Notes: generated by a model not told the origin, from the sequence alone. A DNA stretch of 64,000 nt from an uncultured SAR86 cluster bacterium (GCA_902606175.1 CACLEZ010000002.1:1-64000), one strand, 5' to 3'. Numbered from the stretch's first letter, positions 9,987 to 18,680 are shown. Made by a program: numbers and translations.

Positions 9987-11186
9987 ATGAAAGTATTGGC
10001 TTTAGGTGGAAGTGGAGGAATGGGTAGATTTGCCGTAGAAACCTGTATGGATTTTGACAATATTAGCGAGGTAATTGTTGCTGACATAAATGCTGATGCT
10101 GCAATAGCATTTGCAAACTCTATGAATGGAAAAGTCTCAGGTATTGGTTTGGATGTTACAGATACTGATGCACTAAAAGCTCAAATGGAGGAAGTAGATG
10201 TAGTGATAAATACCGTAGGCCCTTTTTATAAATATGGACCTCCGGTCCTCCAAGCTGCTATTGATAAATCCTGCCACTATCTTGATATAAATGATGACTG
10301 GGAACCAACCTTAGAAATGCTTTCCTTACACGAAAAGGCAGAAAATAACTCCATAACAGCAATTCTAGGTATGGGGGCGAGTCCCGGCCTTACAAATATG
10401 CTTGGGGCTGCTGCGATACAAGAATTAGATGAAGTAGAGACACTATATACGGGCTGGACTATGGATGGTGCTGCACCAGAGGAGGAATCATCCCAATCTG
10501 GAGTGAATGCTGCCATGATTCATGCCGTTCAGCAAATGACTGGAAAGGTGAGAATACAAGATAACGGGGAGGCAAAGATGGTTAAGCCCCTTAAAGAGAT
10601 TGAAGTTAATTTACCTGGTTTTACTAAATTTAAACCTCGTATTTTTGGGCATCCAGAGGCGATTACTTTTCCTCATCACTTCGATACCATTAAAAATAGC
10701 ATTAATCTAGCTCATGGAAGTGGTTTTGGTTTACTCAAATGGATTATGAGGCTTGTCGATTGGAAAATTATCTCTGTAGAAAAAGCTGCAAGTATTGTTC
10801 AAAACCTCTCTTCAGATATAAGGAAAGAACTGGAGGAGACAGGAATTGAAAATGGAATTGATCTTAGTAGTACAAATTCTGAAGATCCTCCCCCTCTATA
10901 TGCGGTAGCCTCAGGAAAGAAAGAGGGTCAACAGGCAGCTTGCACCGCAACATTTAAAACTTCCGGCTTGATAAGTATGGGTGAAGCTACTGGTATTCCA
11001 CTTGCTTGTGGCTTAAAACTTCTAATAGACGGAAAAATTCAAAAAAAGGGAGTTTTTGCTCCTGAAGGAGCCATAAATCCATATGATTTTTTTAAAGAGC
11101 TTAATGGAATGAGTGATGCCCTACCTTCTGACAAGGAAATTAATACAAATGGTCCTGAAATGGTTAATTTATTTAGAAGTTGGTAA
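9987..11186 (+). CDS. Saccharopine dehydrogenase-like NAD(P)-binding protein
   Basis: A 399-aa oxidoreductase with an N-terminal Rossmann motif (LALGGSGGMGRFAVE), a second strand ending in VIVADINADAA, and the saccharopine-reductase-like VDVVINTVGPFYKYGPPVLQAAI block (residues about 70-92), followed by CHYLDIND and ILGMGASPGLTNMLG. Related proteins are annotated as saccharopine dehydrogenase or homospermidine synthase. No lysine-pathway partners are adjacent, so the substrate is unknown. It probably forms an operon with the ABM gene before it and DoxX after it. Confidence 0.75.
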   Translation: MKVLALGGSGGMGRFAVETCMDFDNISEVIVADINADAAIAFANSMNGKVSGIGLDVTDTDALKAQMEEVDVVINTVGPFYKYGPPVLQAAIDKSCHYLDINDDWEPTLEMLSLHEKAENNSITAILGMGASPGLTNMLGAAAIQELDEVETLYTGWTMDGAAPEEESSQSGVNAAMIHAVQQMTGKVRIQDNGEAKMVKPLKEIEVNLPGFTKFKPRIFGHPEAITFPHHFDTIKNSINLAHGSGFGLLKWIMRLVDWKIISVEKAASIVQNLSSDIRKELEETGIENGIDLSSTNSEDPPPLYAVASGKKEGQQAACTATFKTSGLISMGEATGIPLACGLKLLIDGKIQKKGVFAPEGAINPYDFFKELNGMSDALPSDKEINTNGPEMVNLFRSW

Positions 11187-11214
11187 TTAAATATAATGAA
11201 TGTAGAGTGAACAA

Positions 11215-11658
11215 ATGGAAAAAATAAATAACTTTTTTGACCGAATCGCAGCACCTTTAAGTGGTATTGCAGATTGGCTATTAAGACTAGGCCTTGGCAT
11301 AGCTTTCTTTTTACATGGATATGGAAAATTACCTATTTCTGATGGTTTTATAGGTTATCTAGACTCTAAGGGAGTTCCTCTGGCAGAGGCAGCTGCTTAC
11401 TTAGTTGCGTGGGGAGAAATATTGGCTGGATTAGGAATAATAGTAGGTGGGATCTTGGCGAAACCAATGGTCCAGCTAGGTCACTTGGTGACTAGAATGT
11501 CAGGTGGTGCAATTGGGGTAATAATGATATTCGCTTTGTTAATTGCACACTCAGATTGGGGAATATTTTTTGGGGAAAGAGGATCTGTTCTCTTTGCGAG
11601 CGAACAATTATTTCTTTTATTATTAGGAACTTATTACGCCATTAAAGGTAATAACTAA
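11215..11658 (+). CDS. DoxX family membrane protein
   Basis: A 147-aa integral membrane protein with four hydrophobic helices. The DoxX signature is visible: LLRLGLGIAFFLHGYGKLP in helix 1, then AYLVAWGEILAGLGIIVGGIL and RMSGGAIGVIMIFALLIAHSDWGIFF. DoxX proteins are subunits or partners of redox enzymes. This gene follows the dehydrogenase-like gene by 28 bp and converges with the cupin gene on the other strand. Confidence 0.8.
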   Translation: MEKINNFFDRIAAPLSGIADWLLRLGLGIAFFLHGYGKLPISDGFIGYLDSKGVPLAEAAAYLVAWGEILAGLGIIVGGILAKPMVQLGHLVTRMSGGAIGVIMIFALLIAHSDWGIFFGERGSVLFASEQLFLLLLGTYYAIKGNN

Positions 11659-11677
11659 ATACCCCGAATAAATAAAA

Positions 11678-12133
11678 CTACTGTGAGTATTCCTCATTTA
11701 GTTCTTGTAAAGCCTCGAAATTCATCATCTGAACAACTTCCATATTTTCATCCAAAAGTTCATATATTGGATCGGTAGTTGTATAAGGACGTAGGCTGAA
11801 ATAAACAATAACATCTTCATCTCCACCACCTTCCGTGTGAGGTTCTCCAGGAGTGCCTGCCTTGAATACTCCTGCTGGACGAACACTTTTCAAGCTTCCA
11901 TCAGGATAGTAAGTTTTTAACTCGCCTTGTACAGTAAAAGTACTATAGTTCGAGCAGTGTCTATGCATTTGTATTTTTTCATTAGCAGAAAATTTAAATA
12001 AGAGGTCAACAATTTTGGCATTCTCATCTACATTCAAAAAAGATAAGGACACATGATCCAAAGGTTCGCCATCTGGTCCAGGTGCAGGTTTCCAGTCTAT
12101 TTCAGACTCATTGAATTGAATTAAATTTTCCAT
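11678..12133 (-). CDS. Cupin-domain protein
   Basis: A 151-aa single-domain beta-barrel protein. The first cupin motif reads KIQMHRHCSNYSTFTVQGELKT in two parts (metal ligands in HRH, then Glu), and the second includes GEPHTEGGGDEDVIVYF. It resembles the ChrR/acetylacetone-dioxygenase branch of cupins; catalytic or sensor roles are both possible. GGAGAAAAC lies before the ATG and the gene has its own strong promoter overlapping the TonB-receptor terminator. It is monocistronic and converges with DoxX. Confidence 0.7.
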   Translation of the reverse strand: MENLIQFNESEIDWKPAPGPDGEPLDHVSLSFLNVDENAKIVDLLFKFSANEKIQMHRHCSNYSTFTVQGELKTYYPDGSLKSVRPAGVFKAGTPGEPHTEGGGDEDVIVYFSLRPYTTTDPIYELLDENMEVVQMMNFEALQELNEEYSQ

Positions 12134-12162
12134 AGTTTTCTCCGTATATATTCCTTTAATTC

Positions 12163-12192
12163 ATTATATTATTTTTTAAAAAAAAGGGTCAA
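12163..12192 (-). promoter_or_regulatory. Sigma70 promoter of the cupin gene
   Basis: On the minus strand TTGACC (12192-12187) is followed by an 18-bp spacer and a perfect TATAAT (12168-12163), about 30 bp before the cupin ATG. The -35 box lies in one arm of the terminator hairpin of the upstream TonB receptor, an economical overlap of terminator and promoter. Confidence 0.65.
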
Positions 12193-12214
12193 GATTAGTA
12201 TCTTGACCCTTTTT
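12181..12214 (-). terminator. Strong hairpin terminator after the TonB receptor gene
   Basis: A perfect 15-bp inverted repeat (12181-12195 with 12200-12214), stem core AGGGTCAAGAT, 4-base loop, flanked by A/T runs on both sides. It lies 50 bp past the TonB receptor stop on the minus strand and would end the long cox/SCO/TonB transcript. The symmetric A/T flanks could make it bidirectional. Confidence 0.8.
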
Positions 12215-12263
12215 ACGGAAATGCCTTTGGTACAAAAGGCTAGCTTTGTAGAAGCTCTTCGAA

Positions 12264-14525
12264 CTAAAACTTATAATTAAATTTAGCTCCGTAATTTCTA
12301 CCAGCTAGAGGCACTTCATTCTTAACAAAAGATGAGTGATTTCTTGCAACCTCATCCTGCAAATTGCTACCAAAGATAGAGACTTTTAATTCAGCTGAGC
12401 CAGGTAAATCATAGGTTTTTGTTAATCTGGCATTTAGCAATTGATAGGATTCAGTAACAGTCTCTCCCTCTCCTATTTCGTCTTGCTCATCAACATCTTT
12501 CAAGCTCATTTTGAAAACCCAATCGTTTTCAACATAAGTCAAAGAATAGATATTTCTTGCGGGATTTATTCTAGGTACATTATGTCCATCAGAAAATTCT
12601 GCAGTGACGTCATCTCTTCCAAAAGAGAATGTTAAATCACCGGATCCTAAGCTCACAGTTGTTCCTATCTCAAATTCATAACCTTTGAATTCTGCATCTT
12701 CTTGAACGTAATTAGCGTGAATCAAATTAGCATGTGCTGCATGATCATCATGATCATCTCCGTGATCATCATCTCCGTGATCGTCGTGATCATCATCACC
12801 ATGATCATCATCTCCGTGATCGTCATGATCATCGAGCTCGTCTTGCAGTGTTATGTAATTATCTAGATCATTTATGTAGTAACTCGCTGATGCGTAAAAA
12901 TTTCCATTATCAAAGTTTAATGTTATGTCAAAATTATCTGATGTTTCGCTTTGAAGATTTGGGTTACCAGTTTCAAGTCTTCCAGTTGCCATATGTGGAC
13001 CATTCATGAAAAGCTCAATTACTGAAGGCAATCTTTCAACGCTAGCAAAACCTACGCTTATATCCAGACTATCACTTATATCTCTGCCGAGAGTGAGAGC
13101 GAAACTATTAGTGTCATCATCTACTTTATAGTAGTCGATATCTCCATGATCTTCATCAGTAACACTGCCAGTCCTCTCTATTTGATCAAGTCTAAAACCT
13201 GCATCAAGATAAAATAGGTCGAAGTCTGTACTAACGAAATAACCAATAGTGAACTCTTCACTATTAGCAGGATTCATAAAAGCTTCTTCACCAACAATTG
13301 ATGAATCTTCATCAACGAAATTTAATGCTACTTTTTGAGTAAATGAGTCTGTAGATAGATCAAAGATAGCGCCGTACTCGGTTGCATCATTTGTAAAGAC
13401 AGTTGGTGCATGTTCTTCATGCTCTTCTTCTTCATGTTCATCATGACCTTCTTCTTCTGCATGAGCTTCTGTTAAAGAGTACTCTGTATCTCTCCAGTTA
13501 TAGCTTATAGAATTAATTAAGCCTCCATTGGTATTGTATAAGCCGGCTAAGTTATAGCTCGTTTGGTCGGTAGTAGAGAAAATTCTCTCCCCTTCGTGCT
13601 CATCTCCGTGTTCATCGTCATCATGATCATCGTCTCCGTGCTCGTCATCATGATCATCGCCGTGCTCGTCTCCGTGCTCGTCTCCGTGCTCATCTCCGTG
13701 AAAAGGTATTCCATATAAGCTTTCTAAATTTTCATAACTCATTCCGAAATATCCCCATTCTCCTGTTCTCGAAACACCGAATTGCTTTGCTTCAGAAGCA
13801 AAATCAGAGTTTTCAACATAAGAAAGGGCTTCTTCTTCATGCTCATCGTGATCATCATCACCATGATCTTCTTCTTCATGAACTACAGCCCCGTCAGGTA
13901 TATCAAAATTACCTAATTCGGTATTTTTATAGCCAAGACTAAAATTAAGCCATCCCCCTAGGAGATTTTTGTAATTGAACTCTTGAATATCACCATCATT
14001 TGCCGATTGAGTTTCCAATCCTGCATTGACTTCTTGACCATCAAAATCTTCCCTAGCAATGGTATTGTTTACAACATTAATGATTCCACCAATGGTTCCA
14101 TTAGCATAAAGCAAAGAAGATGGTCCTTTAATGATTTCAATTTGTTCGATGTCATGTAAATCAACATCATTTAGATGATCAACACCAAGTCCTGAGACAT
14201 CTCTATTAACCATTCCATTTTTTAGAATTTTCACTCGAGGTCCGGACATACCCCTGATGATAGGCTGGCCAACTGCAGCACCATAATCTGCAATTGAGAC
14301 ACCTAAATAACTGTCGACGGCTTCACCCAGTGAAGTTGTTGCATCATCCTTTATTTCGTCTCCATCAATAACATAGAGAGGGTTTAGTATCCTGCTTGTA
14401 TTCAGAATTGAAGATGTAACCACAACCTCATCCACTTCTTCTGTAGCAGTAGGTGTAGGTTCATCAGCATTTATTTGCGTAACAATTAAGCTCATCGCCA
14501 TGAGCATGTAAAAGGAAACTTTCAT
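12264..14525 (-). CDS. TonB-dependent receptor with His/Asp-rich loops (ZnuD/copper-receptor-like)
   Basis: Outer-membrane active-transport receptor, 753 aa. It has a signal peptide (residues 1-20), a TonB-box-like EVDEVVVTSS, a plug domain (about 40-160; RGMSGPRVKILKNGM, IEIIKGPSSLLYANGTIGG) and a beta-barrel ending in GRNYGAKFNYKF. Unusual are the long low-complexity His/Asp/Glu/Gly segments near residues 210-230, 275-313, 365-385 and 563-600, probably extracellular loops that capture divalent metal. Neisseria ZnuD has similar His/Asp-rich loops and binds zinc. Here the gene ends a cytochrome oxidase/SCO1 cluster, so copper is an alternative. The ATG is preceded by AGGAGAAAAC. Confidence 0.9.
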   Translation of the reverse strand: MKVSFYMLMAMSLIVTQINADEPTPTATEEVDEVVVTSSILNTSRILNPLYVIDGDEIKDDATTSLGEAVDSYLGVSIADYGAAVGQPIIRGMSGPRVKILKNGMVNRDVSGLGVDHLNDVDLHDIEQIEIIKGPSSLLYANGTIGGIINVVNNTIAREDFDGQEVNAGLETQSANDGDIQEFNYKNLLGGWLNFSLGYKNTELGNFDIPDGAVVHEEEDHGDDDHDEHEEEALSYVENSDFASEAKQFGVSRTGEWGYFGMSYENLESLYGIPFHGDEHGDEHGDEHGDDHDDEHGDDDHDDDEHGDEHEGERIFSTTDQTSYNLAGLYNTNGGLINSISYNWRDTEYSLTEAHAEEEGHDEHEEEEHEEHAPTVFTNDATEYGAIFDLSTDSFTQKVALNFVDEDSSIVGEEAFMNPANSEEFTIGYFVSTDFDLFYLDAGFRLDQIERTGSVTDEDHGDIDYYKVDDDTNSFALTLGRDISDSLDISVGFASVERLPSVIELFMNGPHMATGRLETGNPNLQSETSDNFDITLNFDNGNFYASASYYINDLDNYITLQDELDDHDDHGDDDHGDDDHDDHGDDDHGDDHDDHAAHANLIHANYVQEDAEFKGYEFEIGTTVSLGSGDLTFSFGRDDVTAEFSDGHNVPRINPARNIYSLTYVENDWVFKMSLKDVDEQDEIGEGETVTESYQLLNARLTKTYDLPGSAELKVSIFGSNLQDEVARNHSSFVKNEVPLAGRNYGAKFNYKF
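12737..12836 (-). repeat. In-frame His/Asp-coding tandem repeat, distal barrel loop
   Basis: Imperfect short repeats built from GATCATCATGATCATC / TCTCCGTGATC units encode a run of His, Asp and Gly (residues about 563-596). The array is coding sequence of the TonB receptor; unit number is likely to vary by slippage. Confidence 0.8.
13589..13700 (-). repeat. In-frame HGDE/HGDD tandem repeat, proximal barrel loop
   Basis: Tandem 12-bp-like units (CTCGTCTCCGTG and variants) encode repeated His-Gly-Asp-Glu and His-Gly-Asp-Asp tetrapeptides in the TonB receptor (residues about 275-313). Near-identical adjacent units suggest recent expansion. Confidence 0.8.
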
Positions 14526-14567
14526 GTTTTCTCCTAAATTTAATTAAAAAATATTTTTTATATAAAT

Positions 14568-14849
14568 TTAAGAGTTTGGTGGTGCCCTCGCACTAAAATC
14601 TGCAGAAAAAGGAATAATTTGATCTTCTTCTGAGTTGATAGAAATGTTTGTAACTAAAGCATATTCTTCATTAACAGTTAGAGCATATGCTTTAAAAGAT
14701 TCTGTCTCGCAAACTTGGCAGTCAGTAGACTCATGAACTTCATGATGATGTTCATCTTCTTCTTCGAAGGAATGAATAATTGGGTCAGCTGATAAGCTGA
14801 TTACAAAAAGAAATCCTAGGATGAGTGCAAGTTTCTGCTTTGAGATCAT
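14568..14849 (-). CDS. Small exported His-rich CxxC protein, DUF2946-like
   Basis: A 93-aa predicted periplasmic protein. A signal peptide (residues 1-21, ending LSADP) is followed by an acidic His-rich stretch EEEDEHHHEVHESTDCQVCE, which could chelate Cu or Zn through His and the CxxC pair. It lies between SCO1 and the TonB receptor on the same strand. Small proteins of the DUF2946 type with a His/CxxC signature often accompany TonB-dependent copper or zinc receptors; family membership is by resemblance only. It may hand metal from the receptor to a periplasmic chaperone. Confidence 0.6.
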   Translation of the reverse strand: MISKQKLALILGFLFVISLSADPIIHSFEEEDEHHHEVHESTDCQVCETESFKAYALTVNEEYALVTNISINSEEDQIIPFSADFSARAPPNS

Positions 14850-14870
14850 AACTGAGAGCGCAATATAAGG

Positions 14871-15497
14871 TTAATTTAGAGCAGAAGCAAGGGCTTTTAT
14901 TATCTTATCTGTATCATGTGGAGCTCTAAAAAAACCAGCATATCGAGCTTCTGGACTAATCAAAACAAGGCTTCCAGAATGATCTACAGTGTAATTAGGA
15001 TCAGGGTTATTTATAACTGGGAAAAATGGCGCGTTAACTTGTGTTGAAAATTTATATATCTGGTCAATTTCTCCCGTAAGACCTATAAATGTCTCATCAA
15101 AATTATCTAAGTAGACTCTGAGATTTTCAGGTTTGTCTCTATCGGGATCAACCGAAACAAGATAAATCCTTATTTTTTCTGCATTGTCTCCTAATGATTC
15201 TTTTACATCGGACATTTGTTTCATAGTTAGTGGGCAAATATCAGGGCAATAAGTAAAACCAAAAAATAAAATATTCCATTTATCCTTGAATTGATTTGGA
15301 AGAAAAGTCTCTCCTTTATCATCAATTAGCTGAAATTCTGCAAGCTGCCTTGGCGGATCGATAAAGTATGCACCTAGCATTTTATATTCATCCTGCGTTA
15401 GTTCTCTTGGCGTATAAAACCTAGATAAGAATAAAGCTAATATTAAAGCGATAAACCCAAGACAACTAGCTATTGTTATATATATTCCTCTACTCAT
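14871..15497 (-). CDS. SCO1/SenC-type copper chaperone
   Basis: Membrane-anchored thioredoxin-fold protein that delivers copper to the CuA site of cytochrome oxidase subunit II. The protein is 208 aa with an N-terminal anchor (residues 5-25), the Cu-binding FTYCPDICPLTMKQM (CxxxCP) and the third ligand His in VDHSGSLVLI. It overlaps ctaB by 4 bp, which fits cotranscription with the cox assembly genes. Confidence 0.93.
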   Translation of the reverse strand: MSRGIYITIASCLGFIALILALFLSRFYTPRELTQDEYKMLGAYFIDPPRQLAEFQLIDDKGETFLPNQFKDKWNILFFGFTYCPDICPLTMKQMSDVKESLGDNAEKIRIYLVSVDPDRDKPENLRVYLDNFDETFIGLTGEIDQIYKFSTQVNAPFFPVINNPDPNYTVDHSGSLVLISPEARYAGFFRAPHDTDKIIKALASALN

Positions 15498-16369
15498 AAA
15501 TAGATGTAATGATCGATTAGCATTGCTGCAAATAAAGCAGCCAAATAAATTATTGAATAGGCAAAAGTAGGCATGGCTACAGCATTCGTATCATCTCTAT
15601 ATAACCTGAAAGAATAAACTAAAAAAATTAGTCCCAGTATAAGTGCCGAAATTAAATATATTTCACCAAACATCTGAACTACGTAAGGAAGCATGGTGGC
15701 AACGATAAGAAGTACGGTATAAAGAAGTATGTGTTGTTTAGTGAAAGGAACTCCTTTTTGCACAGGCAACATAGGAACCTCTGCATCGGCATAATCATCA
15801 ACTCTATATATCGCTAAAGCCCAGAAATGAGGTGGAGTCCAAACCATTATTATGAGTACTAATAACAACGCATTTGGTTCTATAGTATTAGAAATCGCCG
15901 TCCATCCGAGAAGTGGTGGCATCGCCCCCGCAAGGCCTCCTATAACAATGTTTTGGCTTGTCATGAATTTGAGATATTTTGTATAAATAAACCCATAAAA
16001 TATAAAAGTCAAAGTGGTTAAGATCCATGTAAGAAAGTTGGTGAAGTACAAGAGCATTAAAGCACCGACGACGTATAAAAGAATAGAAAAGCTTATGGCA
16101 GCCTTATCTGTAATATCACCCATTACCAAGGGTCTTTCAGAAGTTCGAATCATCTTCGAATCAATTTGCTTATCAAAAAAATGATTTATTACGGCTGAAG
16201 ATGCTGCCAAAAAACTAATGCCAATTAATCCAAAAAAGAATACTTCTAATGGAGGGCTAAAATCAGACCCAATAAGCATTCCACTTGCACAAGATACAAA
16301 TAAAAGCGCCTGTACACCGGGCTTAGTCAGTTCTAAATAGCCTCTCCAATTTGATAAAACTCCCGTCAT
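15494..16369 (-). CDS. ctaB: Protoheme IX farnesyltransferase (heme O synthase)
   Basis: UbiA-superfamily prenyltransferase that converts heme B to heme O for the oxidase. The protein is 291 aa with about nine hydrophobic helices. The first Asp-rich motif is NHFFDKQIDSKM and the second region reads YRVDDYADAEVPMLPV. It lies between ctaA and SCO1 with minimal spacing, the typical order for heme-A oxidase assembly. Also called cyoE or cox10. Confidence 0.95.
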   Translation of the reverse strand: MTGVLSNWRGYLELTKPGVQALLFVSCASGMLIGSDFSPPLEVFFFGLIGISFLAASSAVINHFFDKQIDSKMIRTSERPLVMGDITDKAAISFSILLYVVGALMLLYFTNFLTWILTTLTFIFYGFIYTKYLKFMTSQNIVIGGLAGAMPPLLGWTAISNTIEPNALLLVLIIMVWTPPHFWALAIYRVDDYADAEVPMLPVQKGVPFTKQHILLYTVLLIVATMLPYVVQMFGEIYLISALILGLIFLVYSFRLYRDDTNAVAMPTFAYSIIYLAALFAAMLIDHYIYL

Positions 16370-16372
16370 ATA

Positions 16373-17350
16373 TTATGTTTCTCTAAGTCGTAGAACTCCC
16401 AGATAAGTTATCAATAGTAACCCACCTAAGTTATGACCTACAGCAATTAATAGCGGTAATGCAAAAATAACATTTGAGATTCCAAGTAATACTTGGAGGG
16501 TTAGGAAGCTCATAACGCCAACTGATAGAAGAGCAAACCTCCTTATATATAAGTGATAACTTAGAAATAAGAGGAAAGCTGTAACTATAACTGCTCCAAA
16601 TCTATGAGTGATATGAATTGCCACCCTAGACTCGTGATCTAGTTGTCCTCCGAGATAATTAGGACCGATGCTTTGAAAAAAATCAAAACCTTCTTTGAAA
16701 TTAGACTCTGGGAGAATTTGCCCCTGACACAAAGGAAAGTCTACACATGAATAAGAAGCATAGTTTGTACTAGTCCAAGCTCCTAAAAATATCTGAATTG
16801 CTACAAGTGCAATAGATATATTAAATAACTTCTTTGTTTTTACTCCAAAGTTCCAAGTTGTTCTGTTTTGCAAACGGTCCTTTGTTTTAAAATATAACAA
16901 CCAAAGAAGGCCAGTAGTTAAAAAGCCAGACATTAGATGAGTGGTTACTACTTGTGGCCATAGCTTTAAGCTAACTGTCCAGTAACCAAAAGTTCCCTGC
17001 ATGATTACCCAAGCAATTAAAAAGAAACTTAGCTTTCTTACGTCTGAAGGTAAATCCTTATATCTAAATGCTAAAAAAGCTATACATAAAATCATAAAGC
17101 CAAGCGCTGCTGCAAAATATCTATGCACTACTTCAGGTATAGCCTTAGCTACCTCATAAGGTGTATCAGGGAATTTAGAATTTGCTATATCGATTTCTTC
17201 AGGGCTGACCGGTATTGTTACGAAGCCATAACAACCAGGCCAATCTGGACATCCCAATCCTGCATCGGCAAGCCTGGTCCAGGCGCCAAGTGCTACTACT
17301 ACGAAACCAAGAATACCCGACCATAGTGAGAGTGTTTTAATTCGTTCCAT
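16373..17350 (-). CDS. ctaA: Heme A synthase (COX15/CtaA)
   Basis: Oxidises heme O to heme A in the inner membrane. The protein is 325 aa with eight hydrophobic helices. Conserved His-containing elements include PEVVHRYFAAALG, VVTTHLMSG, HITHRFGAVIV and AVGHNLGG, placed in the four-helix repeats as expected. The GAWTRLADAGLGCPDWPGCYG motif at the N-terminus is diagnostic. Together with ctaB it shows that the oxidase is an aa3-type enzyme. Confidence 0.95.
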   Translation of the reverse strand: MERIKTLSLWSGILGFVVVALGAWTRLADAGLGCPDWPGCYGFVTIPVSPEEIDIANSKFPDTPYEVAKAIPEVVHRYFAAALGFMILCIAFLAFRYKDLPSDVRKLSFFLIAWVIMQGTFGYWTVSLKLWPQVVTTHLMSGFLTTGLLWLLYFKTKDRLQNRTTWNFGVKTKKLFNISIALVAIQIFLGAWTSTNYASYSCVDFPLCQGQILPESNFKEGFDFFQSIGPNYLGGQLDHESRVAIHITHRFGAVIVTAFLLFLSYHLYIRRFALLSVGVMSFLTLQVLLGISNVIFALPLLIAVGHNLGGLLLITYLGVLRLRET

Positions 17351-17352
17351 TG

Positions 17353-17937
17353 TTATCCTATTTTTGAGTTTTGAAGGACCTTCTTAATATCTTCCAATAA
17401 TTCACCACTGGGCAGGGTGGAGTCATAAATTAGTATCCCATTTCCTAATGGGTCGAATAAGATATAAGGAGAGTCTTGTAATTTTTTTGTGACTGATAAG
17501 GGAACTAAATCTGAATCTATTATTCCAGTATTAAGAAGAGGATATTCTTCACTAATCCTTTCAATAGATTTATTCGATAAATTATTTGTCCCAACATTTA
17601 TGAGGTACCTAACTACTCTATCGCTATTTTTAGCAAGCCTTATGTTGATTTGCCTTGAAGAGTATAAAGTTTCCCAACATTTTTCTGTGCAATCCCCTGA
17701 TACGAATTGAACAATCGACCATTTACCAGGAAATTCTTCTTTTAAAGGTCCCGATACAACATCCAGTTTCAGCTCTCCTAGTTCTATGGGTTCATCTAGT
17801 AATGTCCCTTTATTAACCGTCCCTTGCGGAGAATATCCACTATAAAACATTGCCGAACTAGCAAAGAGGACAATGATTGGAGTTAGAAAAATTAGGGATG
17901 CTACTAATCTTCCAGAATTTTGCTTGCTAATTATCAT
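17353..17937 (-). CDS. Membrane-anchored SCO-like protein of the cox cluster
   Basis: A 194-aa protein with one N-terminal membrane anchor (residues 11-33), then a soluble domain with FPGKWSIVQFVSGDCTEKCWETL, whose CTEKC spacing equals the CxxxC of SCO proteins. The Pro after the second Cys and a clear distal His ligand are missing, so copper binding is uncertain. Equivalent uncharacterised genes sit between SURF1 and COX15 in other Gammaproteobacteria. A thiol-redox or copper-insertion role in oxidase assembly is inferred from context. Confidence 0.65.
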   Translation of the reverse strand: MIISKQNSGRLVASLIFLTPIIVLFASSAMFYSGYSPQGTVNKGTLLDEPIELGELKLDVVSGPLKEEFPGKWSIVQFVSGDCTEKCWETLYSSRQINIRLAKNSDRVVRYLINVGTNNLSNKSIERISEEYPLLNTGIIDSDLVPLSVTKKLQDSPYILFDPLGNGILIYDSTLPSGELLEDIKKVLQNSKIG

Positions 17938-17939
17938 AT

Positions 17940-18638
17940 TTAATCCTTTTTAAATCCGTAATAAAAGTATGAGCAGATTAAAACTAATGCCAATCCAAAC
18001 CATTGAAGAGCATATCCATAATGTCTTGAAGGCTTTAAATCAACTGGCTTCCAAATGGGCTCAAGTGCGCCGATAGATGCAGCAGACAATTGAATGACAG
18101 AATTGTTAATAGCGACACCTAAATCACTTTTTGTAGCTTCATAATCTACCTGCTGAACTAGCTTTGGCCATCCATCAAGATATGTTTGATTGATTAAATT
18201 TAATCCAAATCTTTTGAAAGGTGATAAAACCCCTTGAATCGAAACTGTACCTTTATTAGATTTAATATCCTCATCATAATTAAAATTTTCTTTTGCGACC
18301 CATCCTCTATTAATGAGAAAAAGTTTCTTTTCTGAAGTCTCGAAAGCTGTAAACACTTCATAGCCTGCTTCTTGCCTATATAATCTGTTGTCTAATATAT
18401 AAGACTCTGGTCGGTATTCACCTTCAAGGTTTACCGTTCTATATATAAGATTTTCTAAATCTAAAGTGGTCATTTCTTTTTCGCTAATAACTGGTAGAGA
18501 TTTGTTTTCATAATGCTTTCTGACTATGTCTTCTTTTTCTAGTCCTCTAATAACTTGCCATGAGCCCAGGTAGATTAAGATAGGGAAAAAAAACACTACA
18601 AAAGCAGTCATTAATTTTCCTGGACTAAATTTACTCAT
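17940..18638 (-). CDS. SURF1 family cytochrome oxidase biogenesis protein
   Basis: Heme-A binding or insertion factor for subunit I. The protein is 232 aa with the SURF1 topology: an N-terminal helix (FFPILIYLGSWQVIRG), a periplasmic domain with YEVFTAFET and LINRGWVA, and a C-terminal helix ending in RHYGYALQWFGLALVLICSY. It ends 3 bp before the SCO-like gene. The start lies about 40 bp from a divergent small gene. Confidence 0.9.
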   Translation of the reverse strand: MSKFSPGKLMTAFVVFFFPILIYLGSWQVIRGLEKEDIVRKHYENKSLPVISEKEMTTLDLENLIYRTVNLEGEYRPESYILDNRLYRQEAGYEVFTAFETSEKKLFLINRGWVAKENFNYDEDIKSNKGTVSIQGVLSPFKRFGLNLINQTYLDGWPKLVQQVDYEATKSDLGVAINNSVIQLSAASIGALEPIWKPVDLKPSRHYGYALQWFGLALVLICSYFYYGFKKD

Positions 18639-18680
18639 ATTTTTTTTGTCATCCTAAGTGTATAATTTACGTCCTTTCAG

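Noticed and set aside
12734-13009. Plus-strand His/Asp-rich open frame
   Set aside because: It is the antisense reading of near-palindromic GATCATCATGATC repeats in the TonB receptor gene; GATC-rich palindromes give His/Asp on both strands.
12737-13700. CRISPR-like repeat array
   Set aside because: The repeats are contiguous, in frame and unspaced within a coding region.
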